A stretch of DNA of 64,000 nt from positions 124,001 through 188,000 of the forward strand of contig NC_019689.1 of assembly GCF_000317025.1 (NCBI RefSeq), written 5' to 3'. Below the pieces are notes generated by a model. That model was not told the origin of the DNA, searched no databases, and saw nothing but the letters and a program-made list of their open reading frames with translations. Made by a program: the position numbers and the translations under genes. This stretch comes from Pleurocapsa sp. PCC 7327. GTDB taxonomy: Bacteria; Cyanobacteriota; Cyanobacteriia; Cyanobacteriales; Microcystaceae. The stretch's first letter is position 1, and the number at the start of each line of letters is the position of its first letter. Below, piece by piece: positions 55,413 through 64,000 of the stretch.

Positions 55413-55735
55413 GTCATCTCCTATTTACAATTCGCAATGCTCAATTCACAATTATGCACCGATGCGCGAACGCGATCGCAATCCCGTCATCAATTGATGC
55501 ACCCCATCACAGAATTGTGCTGAATCTTGTCTAAGTTTTATTGCCGATATAGCACGAGCAATCTTCGCGATGCCTAGACTGAAAAAGAGGCAGAAGCGAT
55601 CGAGCGAACGCTATTGCATAAACTCAAGCCTCATGAGGCGATCGCTTCTGCCTTCAGATTATCCAATAGCAACCGAGAACTTTTAACGTTTTAAACGCTT
55701 AATTAACACTCCGGTCATAGACAAAGGAGGGAGAT
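55413..55735. promoter_or_regulatory. Divergent promoter region with 15-bp inverted repeat
   Basis: AGGCAGAAGCGATCG (55588-55602) is perfectly complementary to CGATCGCTTCTGCCT (55639-55653). A 10-bp palindrome CCTCATGAGG (55629-55638) abuts the right arm. The arms could form a cruciform or operator-like structure between the oxidoreductase and aldehyde dehydrogenase genes. No other gene is seen in these 323 bp. Confidence 0.55.
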
Positions 55736-57250
55736 ATGACAACTCAAATACAAAAAGCTGTTGAACCTCAACTCAGCAGCCAAGTCTCGCAATTTTTAAA
55801 CCAATCTTTCAAACATCTCATTGGCGGAAAGTGGATTGACGCGGCAAACGGTCAAACTTTGTCCGTATACGATCCGGCAACCGGTCGCGTTATTGCTAAT
55901 GTTGCCTCTGGAGAACGCGAGGATATCGATCGCGCCGTAAAAGCCGCACGTCATGCCTTTGAGGAAGGAACTTGGACAAAATTCACGGTCTCAGAACGAG
56001 GACGCTTAATTTGGAAATTAGCAGACTTATTGGAAGCCCATTTAGAAGAGTTTGCCGAATTGGAGTCCCTCGATAATGGCAAACCCATTACAGTTGCTCG
56101 CACTGCCGACGTGCCGCTGGCGATTGACTTGTTTCGCTATATGGCAGGATGGGCGACAAAAATTGAAGGAAATACCATTCCCCTCTCCGTTCCTTACACG
56201 CCCGATAGCCAATACTTTGCCTACACTGTGCGCGAACCCGTCGGCGTAGTCGGACAAATCATTCCCTGGAACTTTCCGTTGCTGATGGCGGCATGGAAAT
56301 TAGGTCCAGCGTTAGCTGCTGGTTGCACCGTCGTCCTAAAACCCGCCGAACAAACCCCCCTGTCTGCCATCCGTTTGGGCGAATTAATCTGCGAAGCGGG
56401 ATTTCCCGATGGCGTTGTCAACATCGTCACGGGTTACGGCGAAACGGCTGGTGCTGCCCTCGCTGCCCATCCCGATGTCGATAAAGTTGCCTTTACTGGG
56501 TCGACAGAAGTCGGTAAACTAATCGTGCAAGCAGCGGCAAGCAATCTCAAGAAAGTTTCTCTGGAACTGGGCGGCAAATCTCCCAATATCGTCCTCAAAG
56601 ATGCGGATTTAGCAACCGCGATCGCGGGGGCAGCCAATGCGATTTTCTTCAACCACGGTCAATGCTGTTGTGCTGGTTCGAGACTTTATGTCGAGCGATC
56701 GATTTTCGATCGCGTTGTGGAAGGAGTCGCCGAGCAAGCCAAAAAAATTCAAGTGGGACCGGGACTAGACCCCAATACGGAAATGGGCCCGTTAGTTTCT
56801 GACGAGCAACTCGATCGCGTTTGTGGCTACTTGCGATCGGGAATTGCCGAAGGAGCAAAAGCGGTAACGGGCGGACAGCGCCTCGGCGATTTAGGCTATT
56901 TTGTCGAGCCGACGGTATTGGTGAATACCAAGCAGACGATGAAGGTGGTGCAAGAGGAGATTTTTGGTCCCGTCGTCACAGCAATGCCGTTTCAAGAACT
57001 CGACGAACTCACACCGCTAGCCAACGACAGCATTTATGGGCTAGCAGCAGGCATCTGGACAAATGATTTATCAAAAGCACATCGCTTAGCAGCCAAGCTT
57101 CGTGCTGGCACCGTTTGGATTAACTGCTACAATATCTTCGATGCTGCCCTGCCCTTTGGTGGCTACAAGCAGTCAGGCTGGGGGCGCGAAATGGGTCATG
57201 ACGTGTTGGAACTTTATACTGAGGTCAAAGCCGTTTGCATCAAGCTTTAA
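55736..57250 (+). CDS. NAD(P)-dependent aldehyde dehydrogenase
   Basis: 504 residues, started at ATG 55736 after AGGAGGGAG. Class ALDH signatures: cofactor-binding PWNFPLLMAAWKLGPALAAG, FTGSTEVGK, the general base in LELGGKSPNIV, and the nucleophile Cys in FFNHGQCCCAGSRLYVE. C-terminal PFGGYKQSGWGREMG is typical of the betaine-aldehyde and retinal-type branch. It oxidises an aldehyde to an acid; the substrate is not identifiable. Divergent from an FAD oxidoreductase, which might produce an aldehyde, but that link is inference. Confidence 0.93.
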   Translation: MTTQIQKAVEPQLSSQVSQFLNQSFKHLIGGKWIDAANGQTLSVYDPATGRVIANVASGEREDIDRAVKAARHAFEEGTWTKFTVSERGRLIWKLADLLEAHLEEFAELESLDNGKPITVARTADVPLAIDLFRYMAGWATKIEGNTIPLSVPYTPDSQYFAYTVREPVGVVGQIIPWNFPLLMAAWKLGPALAAGCTVVLKPAEQTPLSAIRLGELICEAGFPDGVVNIVTGYGETAGAALAAHPDVDKVAFTGSTEVGKLIVQAAASNLKKVSLELGGKSPNIVLKDADLATAIAGAANAIFFNHGQCCCAGSRLYVERSIFDRVVEGVAEQAKKIQVGPGLDPNTEMGPLVSDEQLDRVCGYLRSGIAEGAKAVTGGQRLGDLGYFVEPTVLVNTKQTMKVVQEEIFGPVVTAMPFQELDELTPLANDSIYGLAAGIWTNDLSKAHRLAAKLRAGTVWINCYNIFDAALPFGGYKQSGWGREMGHDVLELYTEVKAVCIKL

Positions 57251-57257
57251 CCTTCTT

Positions 57258-57290
57258 CTGTAGGGGCTTCGCCATGTCTTGCCCCTACAG
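57258..57290. repeat. Palindromic hairpin after aldehyde dehydrogenase
   Basis: CTGTAGGGGC (57258-57267) pairs with GCCCCTACAG (57281-57290). This GTAGGGGC/GCCCCTAC palindrome is a frequent repeat in cyanobacterial spacers. It may also help terminate transcription, but no T-run follows. Confidence 0.65.
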
Positions 57291-57544
57291 CCAATGAAAC
57301 GCAAGGCAAGAACTTAGTAGCGCGATGGTTGGTCGATGAAAATTCCCGACTTTACTGTCAAAAGGTTTTTGAAGCTCTCGAAGATTCAGCCAATTAATGG
57401 GAACTAATGGAGAACGACTCCGTTTCATAACAGACCGAGGCGATCGCAACAGGTTGAATGATACCAATTCGCAATTAGTCAGCCGTTCTAACTGAAAAAA
57501 TTCTTGAAAAGTGGGTCGCGATCGCGAATTTCAAGCATGTTGAC

Positions 57545-58624
57545 ATGAAAAAAGCACTTGTTGTCGGTTATACCAAAGACTCTATTACAAAAGCTCAACA
57601 AGAACCATTTCGTTACTACCAAAAATTACTCAGCCGCCAACTCGACTTGAAGATCGAACATATAGCTGCCGAATCTTTTGGTGCGATTGGCGAAGCTTGT
57701 AAAAACCAAGATGCCGAGATTATCTTCGTACTGCCTTTTTGGAATGAAAGTTCAGACCAAGCCGAACAAGTCATGCAATCGCTTCGCCAACAGCAACCGA
57801 CGCGAACGATAGTCTTTATCGATCCGTTCGCCCAGGTAACCAGCAACTATTTCAATGTGCTGCCCCATGTCGATTATTTTCTTAAACGTCAACGTTACAA
57901 GAATTTGGATGAGTATCAGCGCTCATTCATCGGTGGCTCGATGTTCACCGATTTTCTGGCTAGAGAGTTGGAGCTAGACTTTAGTCAATGGCACGTCGGT
58001 TCACAAGTGCCCAAGCAATACCAACATCGCATTGTTTCTGGCTGGAATCTTGGGAGTGCCAAACAATTCAAGCAAAAATTGCAAACCCCATCTTGGTTTG
58101 AGTTCTGGCAACCCGCTAAGGAAATCGATATTTTCTGCCGCCTATCTTTGGGTTCTAGCCACGAAGGAGATTGGTACTATGCCTATCGTCAAATGGCGCT
58201 AGAAAGTCTCAAACCCTTGCAATCCGATTATAAGGTCGTCTCTAGCGGCAAAATTCACGCTCAACTCGTTTCTCGTCGCCAATACTTTCGAGAAATTAAA
58301 CGCAGTCGCATTGTCTTTAGTCCGTTTGGATGGGGCGAGAGTTGTTGGCGCGATTTTGAAGCGGTTTGTTACAATTGCTTGCTGGTAAAACCTTCGATGG
58401 CGCATATCGAGACGCAACCCAATATTTATGTGGAAGGGGAAACCTACGTGCCTGTAAGCTGGGATTTTTCAGATTTGGTAGAAAAATGCGATTATTATCT
58501 CAAGCATTCCGATGAAGCGGCTCGGATTGTTAAAAATGCCCGTCGCGCCTACCTTGACTATTTTGAGAGGAGAGAATTTTTGCAGACGATCGCAGGGGTA
58601 ATAAATGTCCGTCTAATTACTTAG
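57545..58624 (+). CDS. Glycosyltransferase-like protein
   Basis: 359 residues starting MKKALVVGYTKDSITKAQQE. The C-terminal third (RSRIVFSPFGWGESCWRDFE, then AVCYNCLLVKPSMAHIETQP, then YVPVSWDFSDLVEKCDYYLK) resembles the C-terminal domain of family 1-type glycosyltransferases, where the E/D-rich loop binds the sugar nucleotide. The N-terminal half is not clearly assigned. The fit is moderate. It lies on the same strand as the aldehyde dehydrogenase but 294 bp away. Confidence 0.6.
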   Translation: MKKALVVGYTKDSITKAQQEPFRYYQKLLSRQLDLKIEHIAAESFGAIGEACKNQDAEIIFVLPFWNESSDQAEQVMQSLRQQQPTRTIVFIDPFAQVTSNYFNVLPHVDYFLKRQRYKNLDEYQRSFIGGSMFTDFLARELELDFSQWHVGSQVPKQYQHRIVSGWNLGSAKQFKQKLQTPSWFEFWQPAKEIDIFCRLSLGSSHEGDWYYAYRQMALESLKPLQSDYKVVSSGKIHAQLVSRRQYFREIKRSRIVFSPFGWGESCWRDFEAVCYNCLLVKPSMAHIETQPNIYVEGETYVPVSWDFSDLVEKCDYYLKHSDEAARIVKNARRAYLDYFERREFLQTIAGVINVRLIT

Positions 58625-58634
58625 TAGTGCCAGC

Positions 58635-58696
58635 GTGCCGCTCGCGACTCCTGTTGGTCGCACTACATATTATGACTAATTAAACGGATTTGATAT
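58635..58696. repeat. Partial copy of the MITE-like element at 54148
   Basis: Bases 58662-58696 repeat 54212-54246 exactly (35 bp). The bases before (58635-58663, GTGCCGCTCGCG to GGTCGCAC) match the reverse complement of the corresponding 54186-54213 segment. The left inverted end is missing, so the copy is partial. It lies just after the glycosyltransferase-like gene. Confidence 0.65.
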
Positions 58697-58752
58697 GACA
58701 AAGGACAAATGACCAATCCGAAATCCAAAATCGAAATGGCGTTACTCTCTGC

Positions 58753-61023
58753 CTATACTCGTCTTAAATCCAACGTCAAGGGGTATTCTGGATTTAACTG
58801 CAATGGTAGCGCCTTAATGGTTGCGATCGCGGGAGGATTGGCAATAAAGCGTTCTGCAACGCGCGTCTGGGCTTGCGAGGAATTAGTCGGAAATGTATGA
58901 TAAGGCTTGCCATCGGGAGGATTGACGGAGTAGGTGCAACCGCCCAGCGATCGCCCTTCCCACGTATCGACAATCTCAAAAGTTAAAGGACTGTGGGAAT
59001 CAATAGCAGGATGCAACATCGATGCATATTGTCTTGCCCTGAAGCGAACGCCGCCGACATATTCCCCTGCGACTCCAGTCGAGATGAGCGGCACTGGATA
59101 ACCATTGCACGTAACGACGTAGCGAGAGGAAAAGGCATTTCTATTGGGAGAATTCCCCATTGCCCCGCGCAATTTTACTTGTATTCTTTCGAGGGAATCA
59201 TCCACATATCGGGCAACTCCTCCATTGGCGATTTCTTCCCCTAAAACGTGCCAAGGCTCGATCGCTTGACGCAACTCTAACTGGATGCCTTCTCTGGCAA
59301 TTTCACCGTAAAGGGGAAAACGGAACTCGAAAAATGGCTCAAACCAGTCAAATTCAAAAGGATATCCAGCTTCCTGCAAATCGGCAAGGACGACTTTCAA
59401 ATCCTCGCCGATGAAATGGGGCAACATAAAGCGATCGTGCAGTGTCGTTCCCCAACGGATGAGGGGTTTGGTATAGGGAGACTCCCAAAACCAAGCCACC
59501 ATAGCTCGAATCAGCAGCATTTGCAGCAGGCGCATCTCTAGATTGGGAGGCATGGCTATGGCGCGTAACTCCAGCAAACCCAATTGAGTGCGAGGATTTT
59601 CGGTTGGGAACAGTTTATCGATGCAAAAGGCAGTTCGATGGGTATTGCCCGTTACATCTACGAGCAAGTGACGCAACAGGCGATCGACCACTTCCGGCGG
59701 AACTTCTTTGCCGGGTTGCAAGGCACTGAAAGCAATTTCTAATTCGTATAAACTCTCGTGTCGCGCCTCGTCAACGCGAGGAGATTGACTGGTAGGACCG
59801 ACAAACTGACCGGAGAATAAATAGGATAGACTCGGATGATTCTGGAAATAACTAATCAAACTCCGCAGTAAATCGGGACGGCGCAAGAGGGGACTTTCTT
59901 GAATCGTTTCGCCGCCAATCGTGATATGAGCGCCTCCACCCGTACTGATGCGACGACCGTCGAGCATGTATTTTTCGGTTCCCAGACGGCACTGTCGCGC
60001 CTCGTCATACAAAATCGTCGTAATTTTGACTAGCTCATCCCAAGTCGATGCTGGATGAATGTTGACCTCTATCACGCCGGGATCGGGAGTAATCTGAAAT
60101 TTGCCGATTTTTTTGTGGTCTGGGGGCGGATATCCTTCTATTAGTACGGGAAAGCCTGTTTCTTGGGCTGTATTTTCTATCGCCGCAATTAAATCTAAAA
60201 AGCTTTTAGCCGAGGTAAAAGGAGGCATGAAGACGCGAAGGATGCCCTGTTTGGCTTCGATACTCAAAGCAATGCGAATGGAATTGGCAGGAGATTCTAC
60301 AGACGCGAGGCAGGGTGTCATAGAATCGTCATCTACAGACAAAACCGCTTCTGCTTGCAAATCCTCCGACCAAGAAATCTCTCTCAGGGGCAAACGCAAT
60401 CCGACTGGAGCATTGCCTCTAAGTAAATACAAGCGATCGCTCGGTACTATCCAGCGACAGCTACTCCAATAAAACGTGCCTTCTTTAGCAATTGGTAGTA
60501 GTGGTAAGACAAATCCGGCAACTGCCTCGGTTTCAACTTCATAGACTCGAATCACAAAGTCTGGATTTAACTCCAACTGCCCAACCAAAGCGTTGATAAA
60601 GATTTCTGCCTCTTGGCGCCCGTGCCCGTAATCTTTGCCCTCTTCTGCTATTAATGCGCGATCGCGCCAAATCTGAATCCCATCTTTGCGCCAAAAATAC
60701 CCTAGCGCCCAGCGAGGAGTAATCTCTCCAGGATAGGCTTTTCCTAGCCCATAATGCAATAGTCCGCCTCCTAGTGCAAACCGATTTGCCAAGCGCTTGA
60801 GTAACTGTCCGGCAATTTGGCGCTTGTCTTCCCCTAATGCTGCTATGCGCCATTGAGGAGATTCATAATCATCTAGGGAGATAAAAGTCGGTTCGCCTCC
60901 CATTGTCAACCCAATGCCCAAACCTTGCAGCCGTTGTTCTACTATTTGACCGAGAGTATCAATTTTTTGCCATTGTTCGCTGGTATAGGGTTGACTGTTA
61001 GAAATTGCTTGGATAGACCACAT
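58753..61023 (-). CDS. DUF2126 protein (normally fused to a transglutaminase domain)
   Basis: 756 residues beginning MWSIQAISNSQPYTSEQWQK. The DUF2126 pattern is seen in LGIGLTMGGEPTFISLDDYE, QIAGQLLKRLANRFALGGGL, and RISTGGGAHITIGGETIQES with SPLLRRPDLLRSLISYFQNH. In most cyanobacteria this region follows an N-terminal transglutaminase-like domain in proteins of about 1,100 residues; here it is free-standing and no transglutaminase gene is adjacent. Function unknown, perhaps in peptide or cyanophycin-like metabolism. Confidence 0.85.
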   Translation of the reverse strand: MWSIQAISNSQPYTSEQWQKIDTLGQIVEQRLQGLGIGLTMGGEPTFISLDDYESPQWRIAALGEDKRQIAGQLLKRLANRFALGGGLLHYGLGKAYPGEITPRWALGYFWRKDGIQIWRDRALIAEEGKDYGHGRQEAEIFINALVGQLELNPDFVIRVYEVETEAVAGFVLPLLPIAKEGTFYWSSCRWIVPSDRLYLLRGNAPVGLRLPLREISWSEDLQAEAVLSVDDDSMTPCLASVESPANSIRIALSIEAKQGILRVFMPPFTSAKSFLDLIAAIENTAQETGFPVLIEGYPPPDHKKIGKFQITPDPGVIEVNIHPASTWDELVKITTILYDEARQCRLGTEKYMLDGRRISTGGGAHITIGGETIQESPLLRRPDLLRSLISYFQNHPSLSYLFSGQFVGPTSQSPRVDEARHESLYELEIAFSALQPGKEVPPEVVDRLLRHLLVDVTGNTHRTAFCIDKLFPTENPRTQLGLLELRAIAMPPNLEMRLLQMLLIRAMVAWFWESPYTKPLIRWGTTLHDRFMLPHFIGEDLKVVLADLQEAGYPFEFDWFEPFFEFRFPLYGEIAREGIQLELRQAIEPWHVLGEEIANGGVARYVDDSLERIQVKLRGAMGNSPNRNAFSSRYVVTCNGYPVPLISTGVAGEYVGGVRFRARQYASMLHPAIDSHSPLTFEIVDTWEGRSLGGCTYSVNPPDGKPYHTFPTNSSQAQTRVAERFIANPPAIATIKALPLQLNPEYPLTLDLRRV

Positions 61024-61190
61024 TGGCGACGATTGCTGAATTTTTAAGCCCGATTCGTCTGTAGTTTTTATAGTTATTACAGCACTACATCGATCTCACT
61101 TTCAAAGTCTACCAATGCCTTCATCTAATCCTTAGATAATTAATGATTTCTTGAACAACGTAAGTTCCCAGTCGGAGAAAAACCATTGCT

Positions 61191-61562
61191 TTAACTAGAT
61201 TGATGAAAAATTAAACGATTTCCAGCCGGATCGTAGGTATAAATTTCTCGTCCGTGGGAAGCAATGGTAATTGCTCCTGGCGGTGGATATCCTATCTCAG
61301 TTAAATGTGCGATCGCACTTTCCAAATCTTCCACTTCCAGACACAGACTCATCCCACTTCCAACCGAATTCGCAAACTCTTGTTGGTGGCTTTCTTGAGG
61401 ACAAAAAATCCCCAACCGCAAGCCAGTTAATTGAAATTCGGCGTATCCATTAGGAATGTAAGGCTTCGGATCTCGTTCTAGCAATCGACGGTAAAATTGA
61501 ACTAACGCTTCAAAATCGATTGCCGCGATCGCAACAAAAGCCTCAGTATATTTGAAAAACAT
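61191..61562 (-). CDS. VOC-family (glyoxalase/dioxygenase superfamily) protein
   Basis: 123 residues. Two beta-alpha-beta units: VAIAAIDFEALVQFYRRLLE, GYAEFQLTGLRLGIFCPQES, and MSLCLEVEDLESAIAHLTEI with AITIASHGREIYTYDPAGNR. This is a single VOC fold; substrates vary widely, and the metal ligands cannot be assigned reliably. The start at 61562 overlaps no other gene. Confidence 0.8.
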   Translation of the reverse strand: MFFKYTEAFVAIAAIDFEALVQFYRRLLERDPKPYIPNGYAEFQLTGLRLGIFCPQESHQQEFANSVGSGMSLCLEVEDLESAIAHLTEIGYPPPGAITIASHGREIYTYDPAGNRLIFHQSS

Positions 61563-61571
61563 TATTAATAA

Positions 61572-61874
61572 TTACGGGTTGCCAATAAACCCAAATATCT
61601 TGGCAAATCCACCCAATATTGCGATAATTAAGGCGACAAATACGCCACGATTAATGAAATCGACGCTATCGACTCGCTTGCTTAAGCCATCAACTTTCTC
61701 TTCTAATCTGGCTTGCCCTACTTCTAATTTATTAAGGCGTTCGTCAAGTTTATCAAATCTTCCCTCAAATTTGTCTAACTTTTGATTAATTTGTTCGAGA
61801 ATCTGACTTAGACGATCGATTGTTATTTGCGGATTGGTCACGATGTTAAATTTATCTTCAGAAAGACACTTCAA
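61572..61874 (-). CDS. Coiled-coil protein with C-terminal membrane helix
   Basis: The frame gives 100 residues from TTG 61874 or 89 from GTG 61841 (VTNPQITIDRLSQILEQINQ). A heptad-rich helix (EQINQKLDKFEGRFDKLDER, LNKLEVGQARLEEKVDGLSK) leads to one hydrophobic helix (GVFVALIIAILGGFAKIFGF). Such small coiled-coil tail-anchored proteins are common in cyanobacteria and have no known function. It lies 10 bp upstream of the VOC gene on the same strand. Confidence 0.6.
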   Translation of the reverse strand: MKCLSEDKFNIVTNPQITIDRLSQILEQINQKLDKFEGRFDKLDERLNKLEVGQARLEEKVDGLSKRVDSVDFINRGVFVALIIAILGGFAKIFGFIGNP

Positions 61875-61932
61875 AGAGCGAGAAACGATTCCTCGCTTTC
61901 TGTCTATTATCTTACTGTACTAAAAGTATAGA

Positions 61933-62007
61933 ACGGGACTGACGGGGCTCGAACCCGCAACTTCCGCCGTGACAGGGCGGTGCTCTAACCAATTGAACTA
62001 CAGTCCC
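61933..62007 (-). tRNA. tRNA-Asp (anticodon GUC)
   Basis: On the minus strand the sequence folds as a full cloverleaf. The acceptor stem is GGGACTG with CAGTCCC and the discriminator is G. The D arm includes AATTGGTTAGAGC, the anticodon stem is CCGCC/GGCGG around CTGTCAC, and the T arm carries GGGTTCGAGCCC. Anticodon GTC (61970-61972) assigns Asp. CCA is not encoded. Confidence 0.97.
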
Positions 62008-63750
<1,743 letters not shown>

Positions 63751-63892
63751 GTTGCTTGCCGTGTCATTGATTTTGAATTGTTAATATTCAGATTGCTAAT
63801 CGAATGAGACAATTCTAAATGTTTAATGGCTGAGGAGCGGTCAAACACCATCCTTCACCTCTTAAACGGATAATCGTTCTGAGAAGCGATGA

Positions 63893-64000
63893 ATGCTGCA
63901 ATTGCCTAAACCAACCCCACCCAAAAAACCGCTAGTCTCCCTTTCTGAGTCCTACGAATTCTGCCGCCACATGACGGCAGAATACGCCAAGACGTTCTAC
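63893..64000 (+). CDS. crtB: Phytoene synthase, 3' end outside window
   Basis: ATG 63893 starts MLQLPKPTPPKKPLVSLSES, then YEFCRHMTAEYAKTFY. This N-terminus with ESYEFCRHMTAEYAKTFY is typical of cyanobacterial phytoene synthase. Only 36 codons are in the window. The enzyme joins two geranylgeranyl diphosphates to phytoene, the substrate of crtP next to it. Confidence 0.88.
   Translation, partial: MLQLPKPTPPKKPLVSLSESYEFCRHMTAEYAKTFY

Noticed and set aside
61572..61874. Phage-like or toxin role for the coiled-coil protein
   Set aside because: Nothing in the sequence supports this beyond a heptad helix and a membrane segment.

Overview
The window is chromosomal DNA of a cyanobacterium. The evidence is psbA (photosystem II D1), phycoerythrobilin synthesis genes (pebA, pebB), the phylloquinone genes menA and menF, phytoene desaturase followed by the start of phytoene synthase, a COP23-type protein, an RRM-type RNA-binding protein, and many copies of the HIP1 octamer GCGATCGC. 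The peb pair implies a phycoerythrin-containing organism. The sequence does not fix the genus, nor whether the organism makes heterocysts.

Layout. 1-0.94 kb: right end of an IS200/IS605-type element with tnpB cut by the window edge. 1-5.3 kb: a COP23 protein, pebA-pebB, and a SpoIID/LytB-like wall protein. 5.3-5.8 kb: palindromic repeats and a complete 155-bp MITE with 9-bp target duplication. 5.8-12.6 kb: uvrB, minCDE, a four-carbon acid sugar kinase and an RNA-binding protein. 12.7-21.6 kb: a peptide-secretion locus. It holds a long leader, a HetC-like peptidase/ABC exporter, a response-regulator/HlyD fusion adaptor, a HetP-domain protein carrying an internal double-glycine leader, a free double-glycine peptide, and a parvulin-like foldase. 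21.7-33.7 kb: a PEP-CTERM-like protein, an ABC-2 permease, KtrB-KtrA potassium uptake, a DUF2993 protein, RluB, a RodZ-like protein, menA/menF, and an ABC1 (UbiB) kinase. 33.9-37.3 kb: a decayed zone with a baeRF-like pseudogene (TGG to TGA stop), a frameshifted IS5-family copy, and an mscS pseudogene split by an IS1-family element. 37.4-42.2 kb: a YihY/BrkB protein, small membrane and cyanobacterial proteins, recR and psbA. 42.6-48.4 kb: a very large alpha-2-macroglobulin lipoprotein. 48.6-58.7 kb: a truncated flavodoxin, a candidate small RNA, aspS, a thioredoxin, a DUF1361 protein, and a MITE-flanked block of FAD oxidoreductase, aldehyde dehydrogenase and a glycosyltransferase-like gene. 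58.7-64 kb: DUF2126 protein, VOC protein, coiled-coil protein, tRNA-Asp, crtP and the first 36 codons of crtB.

The most striking system is the 14-21.6 kb secretion locus. Its exporter has two cyclic-nucleotide-binding-like domains and a C39 leader peptidase. Its adaptor carries a complete phospho-receiver domain at the cytoplasmic end. Two proteins carry near-identical LxDLxYLE...GG leaders, one of them embedded after a HetP domain. Together these suggest a signal-gated peptide export apparatus related to the heterocyst hetC-hetP pair.
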